Positions 9,732-18,234 of a stretch of DNA of 64,000 bases are shown piece by piece. Under the pieces are notes generated by a model that made no database searches, had not been told where the DNA came from, and was given only the letters and a program-made list of their open reading frames with translations. The stretch covers positions 74,246-138,245 of the forward strand of contig UQPB01000003.1 of assembly GCA_900542835.1 (NCBI GenBank). Direction: 5' to 3'. Source of the stretch: an uncultured Pelosinus sp. GTDB lineage: Bacteria; Bacillota; Negativicutes; Sporomusales; Acetonemataceae. The translations under genes were made by a program, and so were the position numbers. How positions within the stretch are numbered: the first letter of the stretch is position 1; the number at the start of each line of letters is the position of its first letter.

Positions 9732-10196
9732 ATGCAGCAGGCATATAGTGGTGAAGAGTCGCAGTTGGTTGTATTCAAGCTTGGCAACGAGGATTACGGG
9801 ATCAGCATACTGCAAGTGCAGGAAATCAAGCGAATGACTGACATTACCCGGGTTCCGCATACTCCCGGCTATATTCAGGGGGTTATCAATCTGCGCGGCA
9901 GTGTGCTGCCCGTATTGGATTTGAAGAAGCGGCTCGGCCTTCCGGACAGTGAATATACCGACAATACCCGTATTATTATTGTCAATGTCCGCGACATGGC
10001 GATTGGCCTGATTGTTGACGGCGTTTCTGAAGTGACGGCGCTTGCCGCTGAACAAATTGATTCTTCCCAGTCTGTCGCTGGCGTCGACGGTTCTCATTTC
10101 ATCAGCGGTGTTGGCAAAAAAGATAACCGTCTGCTGATTCTGCTTAACCTGGACACGATTATAGTCGGCAGCCAGGACGAAAAAAATCCGGCCTGA
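9732..10196 (+). CDS. cheW: Chemotaxis coupling protein CheW
   Basis: Adaptor that joins chemoreceptors to CheA in the signalling array. It is a single CheW SH3-like domain of 154 residues, with the conserved stretches FKLGNEDYGI near the start and INLRGSVLPVLDLKKRLGL in the middle. The ATG start follows AGGAGGTG. It lies between cheA and cheC in the chemotaxis operon, so co-expression is likely. Confidence 0.96.
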   Translation: MQQAYSGEESQLVVFKLGNEDYGISILQVQEIKRMTDITRVPHTPGYIQGVINLRGSVLPVLDLKKRLGLPDSEYTDNTRIIIVNVRDMAIGLIVDGVSEVTALAAEQIDSSQSVAGVDGSHFISGVGKKDNRLLILLNLDTIIVGSQDEKNPA

Positions 10197-10220
10197 TAGC
10201 CATGGGAAGAGGTGGACTGT

Positions 10221-10841
10221 ATGTCTGAAGAAATATTGAACCTGTCGGACCTGCAAATCGATGCCTTACGGGAAGTTGGCAACGTTGGCGCGGGTAATGC
10301 GGCGACGGCTCTGTCGCAAATTATCAACCGGCAAATTGACATGTCCGTGCCGCGGGTGGCGATTATGCCGCTGGGGGATGTCCCAGATGTTGTCGGCGGC
10401 CCGGATGCAATGGTGGCAGGCGTCTATTTCCGCGTTTTCGGGCCCGCTCCCGGCAGCATCCTGTTCCTGCTGCCGCGGGAAAGCGCTTTTGCTCTGGTGG
10501 ATATGCTGATGGGAAGAGAAATGGGGCATACACAGTCCCTGGATTCTTTGGATGAGTCTGCCTTAATGGAAATCGGCAACATTCTTTCCGGTGCCTACTT
10601 AAATGCGCTTTCGTATTTTACAAAGTTTACGCTATTGCCTTCCATTCCAGCGCTGGCTGTTGATATGGCAGGCGCTATTTTGAGTATCATCCTGATTCAG
10701 CTGGGGCAAATGGGCGATCACGCCCTGGTCATTGAAACCGAGTTTTCTTCTGCCGGCGGTGGCGTAAAAGGACACTTTTTCCTCATTCCCGATCCCGGTT
10801 CGCTGGATATCATTCTGAAGGCAATCGGGGTGAAGGAATAA
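10221..10841 (+). CDS. cheC: CheY-P phosphatase CheC
   Basis: CheC/CheX-family phosphatase that dephosphorylates CheY-P and is stimulated by CheD. Both CheC signatures are present: one near the N-terminus (LREVGNVGAGNAATAL) and one in the second half (LMEIGNILSGAYLNAL). ATG 10221 is preferred to GTG 10212 because GTG lies inside the GAGGTGG ribosome site. It has 206 residues. Its stop codon overlaps the cheD start (TAATG), a sign of translational coupling with its functional partner. Confidence 0.95.
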   Translation: MSEEILNLSDLQIDALREVGNVGAGNAATALSQIINRQIDMSVPRVAIMPLGDVPDVVGGPDAMVAGVYFRVFGPAPGSILFLLPRESAFALVDMLMGREMGHTQSLDSLDESALMEIGNILSGAYLNALSYFTKFTLLPSIPALAVDMAGAILSIILIQLGQMGDHALVIETEFSSAGGGVKGHFFLIPDPGSLDIILKAIGVKE

Positions 10842-11326
10842 TGTCGGAACTGATCAAGGTCGGTATGGCGGATTATAAAACCGGTCGCGCTCCCGCCAGC
10901 CTGATCACCTACGGTCTCGGCTCCTGCATCGGCATCGCCGTTTATGACACGATGACCAAGATTGGCGGTCTGGCACATATCATGCTGCCTGACAGCAAAC
11001 AAGCCCGCTCGGCGGAAAATCCGGCAAAGTTTGCCGATACGGCGATTCCGCTGATGATCGACGAACTGGTTAAGCTAGGTGCCAGCAAGATCCGGATGCG
11101 GGCCAAAATTGCCGGCGGCGCCCAAATGTTTACCTTTTCCAATATGACTGATATCATGCGTATTGGTGAGCGCAACGCCGAGAGTGTGCGCAGCGTTCTG
11201 AGAAGTCTTGACATTGCCGTCATTGCCGATGAAACCGGCGGCAATTTTGGCCGGACCGTAGAGTTGAAGTTAGACAGCGGGATGTTTCGGATCAAAACGA
11301 TTGATAAAGGTGAAAAGGAAATCTAA
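10841..11326 (+). CDS. cheD: Chemoreceptor glutamine deamidase CheD
   Basis: Deamidates receptor glutamines to glutamates and binds CheC. The catalytic Cys and His of the CheD family are visible in YGLGSCIGIAVYD and GLAHIMLP, and a conserved AKIAGGAQMF stretch lies in the middle. It has 161 residues. Its start overlaps the cheC stop by one base. The CheC/CheD pair marks a B. subtilis-type adaptation system rather than the E. coli CheZ type. Confidence 0.95.
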   Translation: MSELIKVGMADYKTGRAPASLITYGLGSCIGIAVYDTMTKIGGLAHIMLPDSKQARSAENPAKFADTAIPLMIDELVKLGASKIRMRAKIAGGAQMFTFSNMTDIMRIGERNAESVRSVLRSLDIAVIADETGGNFGRTVELKLDSGMFRIKTIDKGEKEI

Positions 11327-11329
11327 GCT

Positions 11330-11650
11330 ATGCAGATAACGTTTCCACGCCTATTGGCGTTGATTGCCGCCATTACTGCACTTATTTTTACTTTGCTGGC
11401 AGGCATTTTTTATCAAATCCCCTGGTTAAGTCTGTTGTGGAGAATAACCGCATCCGCTATTTTCTTTCTTGTCACTGGCTATCTGGGGGGGATTTGGCTG
11501 GAACGGCATTTTTCGCCGGCAATAGCACAGGCGCTGCAGGAGTCTGAGGAGAAAGGACAAAACTTGGATGCGGTGAGCGAGCCGGAGCAGAAGGCTGACG
11601 GCTTTGATCCATTTACGCCTGACAGCTTTGATCGCATAAGCAGGTCCTGA
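11330..11650 (+). CDS. Small membrane protein of unknown function between cheD and fliA
   Basis: A protein of 106 residues with two hydrophobic segments (about 8-30 and 36-58), then a charged, acidic tail. I do not recognise a family. The gene begins three bases after the cheD stop and is followed closely by the sigma-28 gene, so it belongs to the motility operon by position. No function can be inferred beyond membrane location. The ATG start has only a weak purine-rich site (GAAAAGGAAA) ahead of it. Confidence 0.72.
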   Translation: MQITFPRLLALIAAITALIFTLLAGIFYQIPWLSLLWRITASAIFFLVTGYLGGIWLERHFSPAIAQALQESEEKGQNLDAVSEPEQKADGFDPFTPDSFDRISRS

Positions 11651-11673
11651 TCGCAAGCGCTTGGAGGTTGGCC

Positions 11674-12429
11674 ATGATAGAACGTACTGGTCCGCAGGAG
11701 ACGGAAGCCGATCTTTGGCTGGCCTATCAGCAGCAAAGACGGCCTGAAATCAGGGAAAAATTGATCATTCATTATTTGGCGCTGGTCAAACTGGCGGCCG
11801 GGCGCATTGCGATCGGCCTGCCGCTGCATATCGATAAAGAAGATCTGATCAGCACCGGTTTTTTTGGCCTGCTGGATGCGATCGAGCGGTTTGACCCGAT
11901 GCGGAATACCAAGTTCGAGACCTACGCAATGTCCCGGATCCGCGGCGCGATTCTTGACGCTTTGCGTGCCCAGGATTGGGCTCCGGTCAGTGTCCGGCAA
12001 AAAGCCAAAAAGTATGAGCAGACGCTGGCAGCGCTGGAGGCAAAACTGGGCCGTTCGGCCAGCGATGCGGAAATCGCGGCGGCGCTGGCAATCAGCACTG
12101 ACCAGCTGTATAGCCTGCTGACACAGCTGAACGCCGCTGCTATCATTCCCCTTGACGATTTTATTCAGGACGAAGCGCTGACTGCCGCAGCCGATAATCC
12201 GCTGCGGCATGCCGAGGCGGAGGCGGTAAAAGCGACCTTGGCCGAGGCAATTGAGGTACTGCCGGAAAAAGAACGGATTATTGTCTCTTTGTACTATTAT
12301 GAGGAATTGACCTTAAAAGAAATCAGTCTGATCCTTAAACTAACCGAAGCACGCATTTCCCAGCTGCATACCAAGGCCATTCTTCGTCTGAGAGGGGCAC
12401 TAGCTCGTATTCAATCCAGCCTATTATGA
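11674..12429 (+). CDS. fliA: Flagellar RNA polymerase sigma factor FliA/SigD (sigma-28)
   Basis: Alternative sigma factor that directs late flagellar and chemotaxis genes. It is 251 residues, the usual length. Region 2 contains LIIHYLALVKLAAGRI and DLISTGFFGLLDAIERFDP, with the FETYAMSRIRGAILDALR stretch. Region 4 near the C-terminus has a helix-turn-helix (LTLKEISLILKLTEARISQLHTKAI). ATG 11674 fits the GGAGG at 11663-11667 better than TTG 11668. It sits at the end of the che cluster, as sigD does in B. subtilis. Confidence 0.95.
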   Translation: MIERTGPQETEADLWLAYQQQRRPEIREKLIIHYLALVKLAAGRIAIGLPLHIDKEDLISTGFFGLLDAIERFDPMRNTKFETYAMSRIRGAILDALRAQDWAPVSVRQKAKKYEQTLAALEAKLGRSASDAEIAAALAISTDQLYSLLTQLNAAAIIPLDDFIQDEALTAAADNPLRHAEAEAVKATLAEAIEVLPEKERIIVSLYYYEELTLKEISLILKLTEARISQLHTKAILRLRGALARIQSSLL

Positions 12430-12450
12430 ATTGGAGCGGAGGGGTAGGGA

Positions 12451-14061
12451 ATGGATAAAGACGATTGGCGTGAAGCCACTGAGCCGCAAAGTGAACCGTC
12501 TGAGCAGCGTTTCGCCATTACCAGTGACAGCAGCGGCGTTTTCCTGACGGTATATCCGGAGGCAGGTTCTGTTGCGGTAACAGAACCGGAAGTGGTTGCG
12601 TCGCTGCAAGCAATGAATATCTTCGACTATCAGCTGCCGGCAATTGTAAACGCGTTGAAAGCAGCGGCGGGAGTCCCCTTGAAAATCGGCGAATCAGCCC
12701 GTCAGGATCCCGATATTCAGGTCCTGGTCGAACGCGACCGGATGGAAGCGTTTGTGATTATTACCGGTGGCCCCGGTATCCGCCTGGCGACGCCGCAGGA
12801 GGTTACGGCGAAGCTGGAAGCTGCTGGTGTACGCTACGGCATTAAAGAAGAAAACATCGCCCGCGCCTGTCAGCGGCCCGGTCCCAAAACAGCCGTGGCC
12901 TCCGGACTGGCGGCGGTAAATGGGCAGGATGCCCGGATTGTCTATCATTTCTCACTGGAGAAAAACGTTAAGCCGGTTGAAAATGAAAATGGCAGCGTTG
13001 ATTATAAAAACATTAATTTGTTTACCACTGTTCGCGAGGGTGATTTACTGGCGGAAAAACTGCCGCCGATCCCTGGCAAAGCCGGAACCGATGTGCTGGG
13101 CAATGTGCTGCAGCCTAAGCCGGGACGTGATTTACCGCTGCCGATCGGCAAGAATGTCGCCGAAAAAGACGGCAAGGTCGTTGCCGCTATTGCGGGACAG
13201 GTAACGCTGATTAACAAAAAGATTCATGTCATGCCGCTAATTGTCATTAACGGCGATGTTGATTTTTCCAGCGGCAACATTGAATTCAGCGGTAATGTGA
13301 CGATAAAAGGCTCGGTTCAGCCGGGATTTTCCGTCAAGGCCGGCGGTGATATCGAGGTACAGGGAACCGTTAGCGGCGCTGTGGTAGAAGGCCGCAATGT
13401 GACCATCCGCATGGGAATCCAGGGCATGTTCCGCGGCCACTTAAAGGCTTCGGAGCATGTATATGCGAAATTCATTGAAAATTCCAATGTATCGGCTGAC
13501 GGCGACATCCATGTCAGCGATGCGATCCTGCACAGCCGTGTCAGCGCTCGCCGCAAGGTTATCGTTGAAGGCAAACGGGGGATGATCGTCGGCGGCAAAA
13601 TCAGCGCCGGCGAAGAAATCAGAGCCAAGGCGGCCGGGAACCACTTGGCTATCGTCACCGAACTGGAGGTGGGCGTTACCCCGGTACTGCGGGAGGAATA
13701 CCATCTGTTGTGCAAGGATATTCACAAGGTCGAGGCCTCGCTTGATCAAACGCAAAAGTCGCTGCAAATCCTGCGGGCAGCCAATCCCGATTCACTGACA
13801 CCGGAACGGCGGGAAATGTTGTTGAAAATGACTAAGGCGCAGTTTCAACTGGCGGGACAGGCCGAATCCATGCGCAGCCGCATTGCCGAAATTGAGGTGG
13901 AGCTGGATCAGGTCCGGCACGGCCGCATTCGTATCGCTGATGCGGTATATCCCGGTGTGAAGATTGTTGTAGGCACTCATGTCAAGTCCATACGGGAAAC
14001 GGTGCGTTTCGTCAGCTTCCATGCCGATGATGGCGAACTGCAGACCGGCGCTTACAAATAA
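12451..14061 (+). CDS. FapA family protein (DUF342)
   Basis: A 536-residue protein of the DUF342/FapA family. An N-terminal domain is followed by repeated short beta-strand stretches from about residue 250 to 400 (GDVDFSSGNIEFSGNVTIKGSV, SGAVVEGRNVTIR), as in the right-handed beta-helix of this family, and a charged coiled-coil C-terminus (about 420-510). The molecular role is not firmly known. A link to polymer assembly or the cell surface is often suggested. It follows fliA with an ATG behind GGAGGGG and probably belongs to the same operon. Confidence 0.85.
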   Translation: MDKDDWREATEPQSEPSEQRFAITSDSSGVFLTVYPEAGSVAVTEPEVVASLQAMNIFDYQLPAIVNALKAAAGVPLKIGESARQDPDIQVLVERDRMEAFVIITGGPGIRLATPQEVTAKLEAAGVRYGIKEENIARACQRPGPKTAVASGLAAVNGQDARIVYHFSLEKNVKPVENENGSVDYKNINLFTTVREGDLLAEKLPPIPGKAGTDVLGNVLQPKPGRDLPLPIGKNVAEKDGKVVAAIAGQVTLINKKIHVMPLIVINGDVDFSSGNIEFSGNVTIKGSVQPGFSVKAGGDIEVQGTVSGAVVEGRNVTIRMGIQGMFRGHLKASEHVYAKFIENSNVSADGDIHVSDAILHSRVSARRKVIVEGKRGMIVGGKISAGEEIRAKAAGNHLAIVTELEVGVTPVLREEYHLLCKDIHKVEASLDQTQKSLQILRAANPDSLTPERREMLLKMTKAQFQLAGQAESMRSRIAEIEVELDQVRHGRIRIADAVYPGVKIVVGTHVKSIRETVRFVSFHADDGELQTGAYK

Positions 14062-14083
14062 GCAATAGATAGGACGGGATCGT

Positions 14084-14419
14084 ATGAACATCCGGTCAAT
14101 CGATCTTCAGGTACTTATCCCCCATTCGGCCGAGGTTGGCAAACTGCAGCACAGCGGCAATCAGCAGCCGCTGGCACAGCAACAGGAATTTGCGGCTCAA
14201 TGGCAAAAGACGGCGCAGGAGCGGCAGCAGCAGGTGCAACTGGTCAACCACTCTGAAGGCGGCAGGGTTAAAGAGAAAGGCAAGGAAGAGGCGGAAAAGC
14301 GCCGCAAGCAAAAGGCGTCACCAGGAAAGCCGATTAAGGAATCTGACGCGCAGACAGAAGCTGCGTCGCCGGCGTTTCCCGCTTCTTCTTTGGGGCATAC
14401 TATTGATATCAGGACATGA
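14084..14419 (+). CDS. Small hydrophilic conserved-type protein of unknown function
   Basis: A 111-residue, highly charged, glutamine- and lysine-rich protein with no membrane segment. The N-terminus reads MNIRSIDLQVLIPHS; the rest is low-complexity and probably helical or disordered. I believe similar small proteins occur at this place, between DUF342 and DUF6115 genes, in related Firmicutes, but I cannot check it. The ATG start is preceded by a modest purine site (AGGACGGGA). It ends 12 bases before the next gene. Confidence 0.7.
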   Translation: MNIRSIDLQVLIPHSAEVGKLQHSGNQQPLAQQQEFAAQWQKTAQERQQQVQLVNHSEGGRVKEKGKEEAEKRRKQKASPGKPIKESDAQTEAASPAFPASSLGHTIDIRT

Positions 14420-14431
14420 GGAGGTGCCGCT

Positions 14432-14947
14432 GTGCCTGAAGGAATGCTGACACTGCTGCTGGTACTGGCTGTTGGGGCGGTTGCCGTCTATAAGCGCCAA
14501 TGGCTGCTGAAACAGTTTACCTTTAATATGGCTTCCGAAACTGAAGGTTTTCGCGCCCAGGTGGAGGCAACGGCTAATCAGGCGGTTAAACGGCTGGAAG
14601 AGCAGATGGCGCAGCTTGAATACCTGCTGGCGGAAGCCGATGATAAAATAGTACAGTTAGGAAGCCAGCTGCAGCAGTCGGAGCAGGCGCTGCAGAATCT
14701 GCGGGCCGCAGCTGCCGGCAATGCCGCTATGGCTGCCGGTCAAAATAGCGGGAACCTCCCTACAGCGGCAGCTCCAGTTGAGACGCCGCCGCTGCGGACG
14801 GAGCCAGTCGGCCCGGTTGCGCAGGAAAAGCGGCAGCAAATCATGCGGCTTTATCAGGAGGGCAAATCAATTGTCGATATTGCCAGGGCCACCTCCATGG
14901 GTACGGGTGAGGTCATGCTGATTTTAGAATTGCATAAAACGCATTAA
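14432..14947 (+). CDS. DUF6115 domain protein, membrane-anchored coiled coil with HTH-like tail
   Basis: A 171-residue protein with an N-terminal membrane anchor (about residues 5-20), a coiled coil (about 40-95), an alanine/proline linker and a C-terminal helix-turn-helix-like segment (EKRQQIMRLYQEGKSIVDIARATSMG). This layout matches DUF6115 proteins that follow motility genes in Firmicutes. The GTG start at 14432 lies behind GAGGAGGTG. It is the last gene of the motility block; the next gene has its own strong promoter. Its role is unknown. Confidence 0.75.
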   Translation: MPEGMLTLLLVLAVGAVAVYKRQWLLKQFTFNMASETEGFRAQVEATANQAVKRLEEQMAQLEYLLAEADDKIVQLGSQLQQSEQALQNLRAAAAGNAAMAAGQNSGNLPTAAAPVETPPLRTEPVGPVAQEKRQQIMRLYQEGKSIVDIARATSMGTGEVMLILELHKTH

Positions 14948-15014
14948 ATTGTAAATACTACCAGCATAATTTTGACAAATCTATCGTGTTTCCGGAAAAA
15001 AATTGATGACAGTC

Positions 15015-15043
15015 TTGAGATCTGATCTTGTCTGTGATATACT
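15015..15043 (+). promoter_or_regulatory. Strong sigma-A promoter for rpsB-tsf
   Basis: The -35 box TTGAGA (15015-15020), a 17-base spacer and the -10 box TATACT (15038-15043) with an extended TG (15035-15036) form a near-consensus vegetative promoter. Transcription should start near 15050, giving a leader of about 97 bases before rpsB. It separates the ribosomal block from the motility operon. I see no clear terminator between 14948 and 15014. Confidence 0.75.
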
Positions 15044-15146
15044 ATCCTACGGTGTAAAATACACACGCATTTTAATTTTGCGGCTGTGCCGGAAACGGTA
15101 AAAGCAAAGATGAGGAATGCGGAGGAAAAACAGGAGGTGCTGTATT

Positions 15147-15857
15147 ATGTCAGTTATATCCATGAAACAACTTTTAGAGGCCGGTGTTCACTTCGGTCAC
15201 CAAACCCGTCGCTGGAATCCGAAAATGGCGCCCTATATTTTTACGGAACGCAATGGAATCTATATCATTGATCTGCAAAAGACCGTAAAAAAGGTTGAGG
15301 ACGCTTACAATTTTGTGCGCCAGATTGCCGCTGAAGGGCGGACAATTCTGTTTGTGGGCACGAAAAAGCAGGCGCAAGAGGCAGTAAGAGACGAGGCTAG
15401 CCGCTGCGATATGTACTATGTCAATGAGCGCTGGCTGGGCGGTATGCTCACCAACTTCCAGACGATTCAGAAACGCATCAATCGTTTGTGCGCGCTTGAA
15501 GACATGGAAGCCAAAGGCATGTTTGAAGTTCTGCCGAAAAAAGAAGTCATCACTCTCCGCCATGAGATGGAACGGCTGCAGAAGTTCCTCGGCGGTATTA
15601 AAAATATGCGGAAGCTGCCGGGAGCGCTGTTTGTCATCGATCCCCGCAAAGAGCGGATTGCCGTCTCTGAAGCCCGCAATCTCGGCATCCCCATTGTCGC
15701 TATTGTTGATACGAACTGCGATCCCGACGAAGTTGACGTCATTATTCCGGGCAATGACGACGCGATCCGTGCCGTCAAGCTGCTGACCGGTAAAATGGCC
15801 GATGCGGTTCTGGAAGGACGCCAGGGCGAGCAAATGAACGCCGCGGCTGGAGAATAA
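15147..15857 (+). CDS. rpsB: 30S ribosomal protein S2
   Basis: Primary component of the small ribosomal subunit. The 236-residue protein has the S2 signatures near the N-terminus (MKQLLEAGVHFGHQ, WNPKMAPYI) and the later ERWLGGMLTNF stretch. The start is set at ATG 15147, seven bases after AGGAGGTG. The frame is open 30 bases further upstream, but that part lacks homology to S2. It is first in the rpsB-tsf-pyrH-frr order common to bacteria. Confidence 0.97.
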   Translation: MSVISMKQLLEAGVHFGHQTRRWNPKMAPYIFTERNGIYIIDLQKTVKKVEDAYNFVRQIAAEGRTILFVGTKKQAQEAVRDEASRCDMYYVNERWLGGMLTNFQTIQKRINRLCALEDMEAKGMFEVLPKKEVITLRHEMERLQKFLGGIKNMRKLPGALFVIDPRKERIAVSEARNLGIPIVAIVDTNCDPDEVDVIIPGNDDAIRAVKLLTGKMADAVLEGRQGEQMNAAAGE

Positions 15858-15870
15858 TAGAGCGTGCCAT

Positions 15871-15929
15871 GAGGCCGGCCGGCAAATTGTTGCCTCGATA
15901 TATCGTGGAACGAAGCGTCGGCGGGCCTC
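15871..15929 (+). promoter_or_regulatory. Stem-loop in the rpsB-tsf spacer
   Basis: An 11-position stem (15871-15881 with 15919-15929) with a single G-G mismatch encloses a loop of about 37 bases in the 122-base gap between rpsB and tsf. No T-run follows, so it is not a simple intrinsic terminator. It could be a partial attenuator or an mRNA stability element that sets the S2:EF-Ts ratio. That role is inferred. Confidence 0.45.
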
Positions 15930-15979
15930 GTGAACTTAGCGAGTACAATTCGTGATGATGACAGGAGGATTCACTACAT

Positions 15980-16627
15980 ATGGTTACGGCTGAAATGGTT
16001 AAAGAGCTGCGCGAACGCACTGGCGCCGGAATGATGGATTGCAAGAAGGCGTTGACGGAAACGCAGGGCGATCTGGAGAAGGCAATTGACTATTTGCGGG
16101 AAAAAGGCTTGGCCGCAGCGGCGAAGAAGAGCGGCCGCGTTGCCGCCGAAGGCATTATTGAAGCCTATATCCATGGTGGCGGACGGATTGGCGTTCTGCT
16201 GGAACTGAACTGTGAAACCGATTTTGTTGCTAAGACCGATGCGTTTCACGCGTTGGCGCGAGATATTGCCATGCAGGTGGCGGCGGCGAATCCGGGTTAT
16301 GTCCGTCGTGAGGAAGTTCCCGCCGAGATTGTTGAGCATGAGCGGGAAGTACTGCGGGCGCAAGCGTTGAATGAAGGCAAGCCGGCCAATATTGTTGAAA
16401 AGATGATTGTTGGCCGCATTGAAAAGTTTTATAAAGAAAACTGCTTGATGGAGCAGGGCTTTATCAAGGATCCGGATAAGACGGTTACAGATGTTGTCAA
16501 TGCGAATATTGCCAAGATTGGTGAAAAGATTTCGGTTCGCCGCTTCAGCCGGTTCCATGTCGGCGAGGGGATGGAAAAGAAATCGTCTGATTTTGCCGCT
16601 GAAGTTATGGCTGCCGTAAAGAAGTAA
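15980..16627 (+). CDS. tsf: Translation elongation factor Ts
   Basis: Guanine-nucleotide exchange factor for EF-Tu. It has the N-terminal UBA-like domain, the conserved RTGAGMMDCKKAL stretch and the following exchange-domain sequence (YIHGGGRIGVLLELNCETDFV). At 215 residues it is the short Firmicute/cyanobacterial-type form, shorter than the 283-residue E. coli protein. The ATG start follows ACAGGAGG. It is followed by a terminator hairpin. Confidence 0.97.
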   Translation: MVTAEMVKELRERTGAGMMDCKKALTETQGDLEKAIDYLREKGLAAAAKKSGRVAAEGIIEAYIHGGGRIGVLLELNCETDFVAKTDAFHALARDIAMQVAAANPGYVRREEVPAEIVEHEREVLRAQALNEGKPANIVEKMIVGRIEKFYKENCLMEQGFIKDPDKTVTDVVNANIAKIGEKISVRRFSRFHVGEGMEKKSSDFAAEVMAAVKK

Positions 16628-16636
16628 ACACAAGCG

Positions 16637-16663
16637 AAGAGAACACCAACGTGTTCTCTTTTT
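16637..16663 (+). terminator. Intrinsic terminator after tsf
   Basis: A ten-base-pair stem (AAGAGAACAC at 16637-16646 with GTGTTCTCTT at 16651-16660), a four-base loop and a run of five T. It ends the rpsB-tsf transcript or reduces readthrough into pyrH. I could not find a convincing new promoter between here and pyrH. Confidence 0.8.
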
Positions 16664-16741
16664 GCCAATAGAGATGAATTTTGTGAAAAAAAACAGGATT
16701 TGGCTTGTTGCTGTAGAAAAGGATAATAGGGGGGTTGTCAC

Positions 16742-17482
16742 TTGCTGCCCTGCAAGTATCAACGGATTATTTTAAAGCTAAGCGGTGAAGCGCTGGCCGG
16801 TGATAAAGGCTTCGGTATTGATCCTGAAGTCGTGGAGTCTATTGCGTCGCAGATTAAAGATGTAAAAGCGCAAGTGGAAGGATTGGAAATCGGCATAGTA
16901 GTCGGCGGCGGCAATATATGGCGTGGTCTGGCCGGCAGTGCCAAGGGTATGGACCGGGCAACCGCCGATTATATGGGAATGCTGGCTACGGTTATGAATT
17001 CCCTGGCATTGCAGGATGCGCTTGAAGAATGCGGTGTGGATACCCGGGTGCAAACCGCGATTGAAATGCGGCAAGTTGCCGAACCCTATATCCGCCGCCG
17101 GGCAATCCGGCATCTGGAAAAGGGACGGGTCGTCATCTTTGCCGCCGGCACAGGCAATCCTTATTTTTCCACAGATACCACAGCGGCCTTGCGGGCGGCG
17201 GAAATTGAAGCGGATATCATTTTGATGGCCAAACGCAATGCTGACGGCGTTTATGATTCCGATCCCCGCAATAACCCCAACGCGAAGATGTTTAAGGAAC
17301 TGGAGCATAAAGAAGTACTGCAGCGTGGGCTGGGCGTAATGGATTCGACTGCGACCAGTCTGTGCATGGATAATAAAATCCCGATTATTGTGTTTAGTAT
17401 TGATGAGCCGGGCAATATCCTGAAAGCTGTGCTGGGATATGACATTGGCACTATCGTGGGAGGGACAAAGCGTGATGGTTAA
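16742..17482 (+). CDS. pyrH: UMP kinase
   Basis: Phosphorylates UMP to UDP in pyrimidine nucleotide synthesis. It is an amino-acid-kinase-fold enzyme with the conserved openings ILKLSGEAL and VVGGGNIWRG, and the later MDSTATSLCMDN stretch. It has 246 residues. The start is TTG 16742 after a G-rich ribosome site (GGGGGG at 16729-16734); no ATG lies upstream in a suitable place. The 3' end overlaps frr by 8 bases. Confidence 0.96.
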   Translation: MLPCKYQRIILKLSGEALAGDKGFGIDPEVVESIASQIKDVKAQVEGLEIGIVVGGGNIWRGLAGSAKGMDRATADYMGMLATVMNSLALQDALEECGVDTRVQTAIEMRQVAEPYIRRRAIRHLEKGRVVIFAAGTGNPYFSTDTTAALRAAEIEADIILMAKRNADGVYDSDPRNNPNAKMFKELEHKEVLQRGLGVMDSTATSLCMDNKIPIIVFSIDEPGNILKAVLGYDIGTIVGGTKRDG

Positions 17483-18032
17483 AGAAATTATGGCTTCACA
17501 TGAGACGCGGATGAAAAAGGCTCTTGATCTGTTGCGCAAAGATTATTCAACCCTGCGCGCCGGCAGGGCAACCCCGGCGTTGCTTGATAAGATCACTGTC
17601 GATTACTACGGCACGCCGACGCCAGTGAATCAAGTTGGTAATATTTCCGTGCCGGAGCCACGGATGATCGTTATTCAGCCTTGGGAAAAAAACCTGCTCA
17701 GTGCGATTGAGAAGGCAATTATGAAATCTGATTTAGGCTTGACGCCAACCAGCGACGGTTCTGTGATCCGACTGCTGATTCCGCAGCTAACCCAGCAACG
17801 CCGCAGCGAGCTGGTAAAAGTCATTCACAAGAAGGCGGAGGACTGCCGGGTTGTTGTCCGCAACCTGCGGCGGGACGCCAATGACGCACTGAAAAAGACG
17901 GAAAAAGACAAATTGATTTCTGAGGATGAGGCCAAGAAGGCATTGGACGATATCCAAAAGGCTACTGACCGGTTCATCAAAGAAGTCGACCAGGTTATGC
18001 AGGCAAAAGAAAAAGAAATCATGGAAGTTTGA
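17475..18032 (+). CDS. frr: Ribosome recycling factor
   Basis: Splits the post-termination ribosome together with EF-G. The 185-residue product has the standard length and the LRAGRATPALLDKI and VNQVGNISVPEPRM stretches. ATG 17475 is chosen: it gives the family's normal N-terminus, 11 bases after GGGAGGG. GTG 17472 is an almost equal choice and adds one residue. The upstream in-frame extension into pyrH looks spurious. Confidence 0.96.
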   Translation: MVKEIMASHETRMKKALDLLRKDYSTLRAGRATPALLDKITVDYYGTPTPVNQVGNISVPEPRMIVIQPWEKNLLSAIEKAIMKSDLGLTPTSDGSVIRLLIPQLTQQRRSELVKVIHKKAEDCRVVVRNLRRDANDALKKTEKDKLISEDEAKKALDDIQKATDRFIKEVDQVMQAKEKEIMEV

Positions 18033-18033
18033 C

Positions 18034-18234
18034 ATGGATGTTGTCGCCTGGCCTTTGGAAGCAGCAAAAAAACGGCTGCAGGCTCTGGGGATCGCCTATT
18101 CGGTCGACAGTACCCGCCCCTACAGCCGTTCTTTTATAACCAGCGATGTCTGGTATGTGCTACGGCAGCGCCAGATGCCCGACGGAACTGTCTGTCTTTT
18201 GGCTGCTGCCAAGATGGGAAAGGAGGTGTTTTGA
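18034..18234 (+). CDS. Small conserved-context protein of unknown function
   Basis: A 66-residue protein starting at ATG 18034, one base after the frr stop, and ending so that the next gene starts at the following base. It has no cysteines apart from one in the middle, no membrane segment and a basic, mixed alpha/beta composition (LGIAYSVDSTRPYSRSF, VLRQRQMPDGTVCLLAAAKMG). I do not recognise a family. The tight packing between frr and a ferredoxin, with AAAGGAGGTG inside its 3' end serving that ferredoxin, argues that it is a real, translated gene. Confidence 0.65.
   Translation: MDVVAWPLEAAKKRLQALGIAYSVDSTRPYSRSFITSDVWYVLRQRQMPDGTVCLLAAAKMGKEVF

Noticed and set aside
14972..14977. TTGACA upstream of rpsB as a -35 box
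   Set aside because: No -10-like sequence lies 16-18 bases downstream; the promoter at 15015-15043 is far better.
16700..16727. TTGGCT-16-GATAAT as a promoter for pyrH
   Set aside because: Transcription would start only a few bases before the TTG start codon and lose the ribosome site.
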